A stretch of 64,000 nucleotides of DNA. It comes from Toxonevra muliebris (lineage: Eukaryota; Arthropoda; Insecta; Diptera; Pallopteridae). Shown in pieces: positions 52,001 through 58,000 of the stretch. Below the pieces are notes generated by a model. It did no database searches. It saw only the letters and a list, made by a program, of their open reading frames with translations, and was not told where the DNA came from. Numbering within the stretch: the stretch's first letter is position 1; the number at the start of each line of letters is the position of its first letter. Position numbers and translations under genes: made by a program. The stretch covers positions 54,263,408 through 54,327,407 of the forward strand of contig OY829329.1 in the NCBI GenBank assembly GCA_963691655.1. Reading direction: 5' to 3'.

Positions 52001-55000
52001 TTTTCGCTTAAGGCTTTTATCAAACTTTTTGTTACAGTCATTGTATAATTTCCATTCGTATAACATTCTTTATAGTCGAAAACAATGAACAGTTTTTATA
52101 ACCAAAAGTTTGCTGTAATCTGTCTATTAATTAATTTGGTAAAAGTATTAAGATAAATGGAAGCAAGTCTGGGGGGTTACTCTGTAGTTCGATTCGAATG
52201 GCATTTCTATTCGAATGCCAAATTCAATCCGAAAAAGCACAAAATTAAATCTGAACAACGAACAAATATTATTCGAAAATGTTTTCTAGAGTACTACTCG
52301 TTCGAATTCGAGAAAATTTTCTTTCGAATCCAACTACAGAGTAACCCCCGTGGTTTTTTCCATTTGGTTCATTTTAAAAAGGTTCGACAGAAGCGGAAAG
52401 TACTGTAGTACTAAAATTTCAATAGAATTGAATTTATATATGTATTTAGGTACTTATGAAAATTCAACTTTCCTAACTAATATGTAAAGTCAACAAGTTG
52501 TTGCAGCATAAACACAATAAGGACTTTCTCTTGATTCACAAAGCGTGATGTGGATTACATGCATTGAAACATACACAAGTAGAAGGTAGTGTTAGGGTAT
52601 GAATTCCTATATTTTATTGATATATTATAAATATGACATATTTTGAATACCTGTTCAAAATAATTACAACAACTAAATAACTAATTCACTTTCAAGTTCA
52701 TAAACCACAAAAATTTACTTGACCTTTTCAATAAGAAGATGGAAATTATCAGGAAACCTCAAATTGGCTTTACTAAAATGCCTCAACATGGAAATAATCA
52801 CATTATAAGAGCATTTGGCATTGCCACACTAAACTTTTCCTCACCGCACTCTCTATATCTCTATATTTGTCATACTGTAACACTTTTGCTCCTTCAACAC
52901 TGTCTCTTTCTCACACTCCCTCACATCCTCACACACTCTCTTTCTCGTTCGTTGTCATACAATTACGGTTTTATCGGGGGACATCACTTTGGCAAAAACA
53001 AAAAAAAACAAAAACAACAAACCCAAATCAACAAAAAAGAAGATGGCACACCAACCAACCAACCAACCGACCGACCATCAACAAACTTAAACTAATTTAA
53101 AAATTTGTTGTTGCTGTTATTTTATTCGCCATCATTTTTGACTGTGAAATGCCATTTAAATCGCCTTCATGCAGTCATCATTCTTTCATTTATTCATTCA
53201 CTATTTATTTACTCTGCGCTTTTACTTCATTCTTTTATACTCACATTTTTCTTTCTCTTATATTTATTTCAGTACCCACCGATAGTGGCATAGGCGTAGG
53301 CGGAGGCGGCATTAATGGTGCAGGTGGTGGTGGTGGCGGCGGCGGTATTGTCCTTAATGCTCCTGTACACTCATTGCTGCTACAACGCGCCATGCGGGAT
53401 GTTGTTGCCACTAGTAGTTTAGTGCACGAAGCATCAAAGGATGCAGCAGTACCAGCGACAGCGCCAGCAGTACCACCATCCGCAGAGACCACAACATTGG
53501 AACAGCCACAAGGTGAGTCGAAAAGTGAACGCTTTGTCGTCTGTGTGAAGGTGTGTATGACTGTGTTTTTATGTATGCAAGTGTGTGACTGTGTTTTTGT
53601 GTGTGTGTGTGACTGTGTTATTATGTTCTGTGACTGTGTCTGTCGCACTCATTGCTTGTTGCTTATCTATACTAACATTTTGCGCTTTTTCATTTTGTTT
53701 TTGTTGTTTTTGTTTGTCTTTTGTTTTGTTGTTTTTTCATTTACGTATGTATACGACGGCGTACGACCTCCATTTTAATATTGCCATATATTACTTACAA
53801 ACCTTAACTTCACTTCTTCTCTCTCTCTCTCTTTCTCTCTCTCTTAAACTTTCTACAACATCGTAGGTCAGTGTTTAATGGATGGTGTTCTAGTGACGGG
53901 GACAAGTGTACAGTGTGAGAAGCAAGTTGGTTGTCGTGCCATACAAAAAACAGGACACTGTTGTCCTGATTACAAATGCGGTAAGTTTGTTCTTTTTTTA
54001 CTTTATTATAGCTGAAGTGGAGGAATGGACGCAACTCGCGCCATGAAAATAAAGTTCCACTTCACACTGCACTCTGCGCTTTTGCGCGGCATTTGCCACT
54101 TAATATTTATATGTAAATGTACGAGTTAAGTACCTACAGTTTTGTTGATTTTTTCCACTATTTTCTTGTTGTTTTGTTTTTTGCTTCACTATAGATTGTG
54201 AGAAGGATGGTAAAACTTATTTAAATGGTGATAAGTTAGTGGATCCAGAGACACCATGCACCGTTTGCTATTGCCAAGGTAAGTGTGTATAGAATTTGTG
54301 TGGGAAGTAACTAAGCGACATGTGAGCGTATGCACTGAAGGGGTAAAAAGTTTTTTGAAAGTAGTTTGCTTTTTAATTTTTCTTTAATGTTTAATTAATG
54401 TGTCATACATATATGTTAGATTTTTAGTTATCATTCGAAATGGTCTAATTGAATTTCAGAAAAGCAAAGTTAACGAGAAAACTTTAAAATTCGTTATAGT
54501 CTTCTTTTAAATGAGTAAATATGTATTCGATAACACGGGTCGGCGAGGTTTTTGATTGAGAACATAGAATGATTGCCTATTCTAGTTTTCCCCATAAAGC
54601 AGCAGGACGGTAGAAAATGGCCAAAATTGGTATTTCTTGCACTTTTGGACAAAGAGTTCACAAAATCTTGAAGTACTAGAAAATCTATTTGGTTTGAACA
54701 AATAAAATTATATATGAAGCCACATTTTGTTAACAAAATTCTTTTAAAAATCTTTATTTTACAGACTTTTGTAGTTATACCAGCAAATCTTTCAATTTCA
54801 CCTTTTCATTTGCGATTCCATCATTTACTTATGTGGTGTGAGTGGCTCGATCCTAATTCAAATAATTCGGTTTTTGCATTATTCTGGAAAAAGTGTAGCT
54901 CATAGGTTATTCCGATGTTCTAAAACCCCCTATAATTTTTTATATATAACATTTCCTCCAAAAACAGTATAATAGTTTTTTCAATGGTTTTTGTTTTATC

Positions 55001-58000
55001 CGCTATTTATCGAAAAAGAGAGTTTAAACCCCCATTTTCAAGAGGAAGGGTACAAGATGGAGGAAAAGCATTTTAACAAAAATTTTTTATCCCTTTGTGC
55101 TTAACAACTTTGCTTCAGACATCAAATTTGTATCTGTTGATATAAAAAATATTCTTAATAGCCCCTGAAGGCCCCATTTTTCCGACTTCAGACCGATATT
55201 GTGGAAAAACTGGATATGATGGAGAAAAACTGAGTACGTAGTCGTCATTAGCGACCCCAAATTACTATAAAACCGTTCGAAAATCTCGCGCATAAAATTT
55301 TTGTTGCACTGTGCAATTATTCCTTGTTGGAATTCCCTACGACACTCAAATTCTCACTTACACCAAAAAATTTGCAAGCTTTCCATAATAGCTTTGCCAG
55401 AGTTGACTCAAATCCTTCCAGAAAGATACAAAGAGAACTTAATCTTTCTGTCCAGAAAGAGCTCGGAAACTGGTTTCCTGGGCCCAGAACCTGTACTCTC
55501 TACTCGTCTACTGCCATCAAGACCACCATTAGTGAGTGGGTCGACTTGACCCACAATCGTAAATGGGAGGAACTGAGGGGCTTTAGACAGACAAAGACCA
55601 TGTTACCTGTTATCTCGAAGCGTGTAACAGATTTTCTGTTATCACTTAACAGAACATGGGTCAAACATTTGCATATGATTGGCCTGGGAGCTAGTGCCTT
55701 CTGTGCTTCCTGTGGTTTGGAGGAAGAATGTGAAAAGACGGCAGACCATTTTCTTAGTGTCTGCCCCGCTTTCTGCCAGATCTGAGTAAGCATATTTGGT
55801 GCTCGTGTATTGGGAAACGAACACCTGAGTTCTCTAACACCGCAGGATCTGTTAAGATTTATTAGCAGATCTGGTAGATTTAATGAATAGCACTTGTCTG
55901 AGTGCTGTATTCTTGAATACTTCTTTTACTGTTCCAACAAAAAACAAAAAAAAATCTTAACCTATACAACCTTGACTCACTATCTAAAACAACGAAAAAC
56001 TCTGATGCAAATCCTTTTTCTCCGCATACTCTACAAAATTTCAAGAAATATGATTTTTTTTCTATAAACTTGGCAACTGTGGCTACGGAAAACCTTTGGC
56101 AGAGTCTACCCAAAGTTTTCCAGATGGAATTTAATACCATTACGCCTTGACTTAGGATCAAAAAGCAAAGCAAAATTTCCCCTTATTCTTCGTCTGTGTC
56201 AACAAAATTTACCGACTACTTGTCAGTATCGCACTGAATTTTTTTTCAGGGAATAAATCTACGCTTTACTATCTGCTCGGTTCTTTATTGGGAAAGCTGA
56301 TGAATTCAAAAGAAACTGATCGACATCCCAGATAAAAAAAATTTAACCTTACAGATTTTTTCAGTAAGGATAGAATGACAAAATTATAGGCGTACTTATA
56401 ACATCACCATTTTGTCTCGCGAAGGAATAAATCCTCTCCTCCCCTTGAACTCTGTAGGTAATAACAAACAAATCAGAAGAAGACTAAATACCCAAAGACT
56501 GTAATGATTTAATTTGAGTTAAATACTTTTCTATTCAATCACTTTTTCCATTCTTTTACAAAATACAAAGAAAACTCGAAAATTTTTTCAATTCCATTAC
56601 CTAAAATTTTAATTATCGATTACAATTCCTTGCAATGGAATTAAAACTTTTATCAATTACATTACTAAGGAATTGAAAAAAATGCTAACAAGTACAATTC
56701 CTTGTAATTGGAGTCCAAGGGCGGGAAAGGTGGTGGTTATTTTTTCCCCCGATAAAAATTCCAACCATGATGATCTTTGTTCTTGAATTCTTGAATTGAA
56801 ATAGTTTTCGAAATAAACAAAAAATCTAAACTTCTCAACCTCTCTTCTGAAATTTCTGGACTAGCTAGTACTTAAAACTGTATCTACACTTTCTGTACTT
56901 GGCTCTTGAAAATAAAATTTTTCACGAATTTATTAAATAGTTTCATCGAATTTTCTTGCCAGGTGGTGAAATACTGTGCAGTTCAGTGACATGCTTCCAT
57001 CGTGATGATTGTACGCCCAAATTTATACAAGGACGTTGCTGCCCCGAATATGATAATTGCCCTGGTGAGCTCAACAGCAAAAAAAAAAAAAAAACTTTTA
57101 CCAAGCAAATAACTAATGAATTCTTTTACCTTTATTCCATAGTTTCAAAGTTTCAACCAAATACTACAGTAAATACAACACTAGCAAAAACACCAGAAGT
57201 GCAAAAACCTAAAATATCACAAGCGATGCTCAATTCGAATATCACCATTAAAGAGATCACAAAACCAACAGAAATACGCATAACTGATGATAATAAAGCG
57301 ATACCGATACATCAGATGCTCAAACCGAGCACAACAACAACAACAACCACCACCGAAGCACCAAGTTCAACCACAACGACAACAACAGCAGCAGAACCTC
57401 AAGCAATCTCAACAACAGCAGCAACAATCGTCATCAAAGATATCAACAATGAAAGCTCAGCATTACCAGCTTCAGCGCAAAGTAGCGCGGACAACAGCAA
57501 AATCAATATAAAAAAAGCTTTCGCACTTCCAAATGTGGGCATTAATGAAAGCTTGAAATTGAGTGCTTCTGTGGCATATCCCAGCACAGAACAACCAGAT
57601 TTCAGAGCAGCTGCCACACCTGGCGTTCCAGAAGCATCACTTCCTTCAGTGGATGCAAGTTTAGAAGATTTTGATGAGGTGGCTGCTGCAAAGCAGCTAG
57701 CTGCCGCTTCAAATGTTCATGCTGATAAGCCAATATTAGTATTTGGTAGCACACAGTCGCTGCAAGGTGTCAGCGATTCAGTAAATGATCCCAGAAAAGT
57801 TAATATTAAACGTGAATATTTTGTTACGACTGAAGGTGCAGTCGGTCCAGCATTGAGTTCTGTCTTGCCTACTGCGGGAGATTTCAATTCAGCTGAACTT
57901 ATTTATGGTAACTCGCAAACACATTCTCCGGTACCAAGCGATGCTCCCCAAGGTACTACCGGTAGCTTACATCATACGTCAATCGATTTGGAGCCGGATA

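Larger units (their letters stand above)
4036..53272 (+). other. Intron 1, 49,237 bp, phase 1
   Basis: The donor is CGG|GTAAGT at 4036 and the acceptor is TTATTTCAG at 53272. No other coding exon that fits the gene was recognised between them. The intron carries most of the mobile elements listed here. Intermediate exons in phase 1-1 cannot be excluded by eye, but the direct junction already gives a sensible signal-peptide boundary. Confidence 0.75.
54279..56962 (+). other. Intron 4, 2.7 kb, splits the VWC domain
   Basis: This intron holds a LINE C-terminal relic (55.3-55.9 kb) and a truncated copy of the AATTCC-rich sequence of the 28.5-kb hAT element (about 56.51-56.71 kb). Nothing else was recognised. 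Confidence 0.75.

Noticed and set aside
52739..53095. 118-codon open frame before coding exon 2
   Set aside because: Low-complexity His/Thr/Asn/Gln sequence without splice or domain support.
53241..53648. 135-codon minus-strand open frame with a Pro run
   Set aside because: It is the complement of the Gly-rich coding exon and adjacent GT repeats.
53149..53778. 209-codon frame as a separate gene
   Set aside because: It only extends coding exon 2 into both flanking introns; splice sites at 53273 and 53512 explain the real part.
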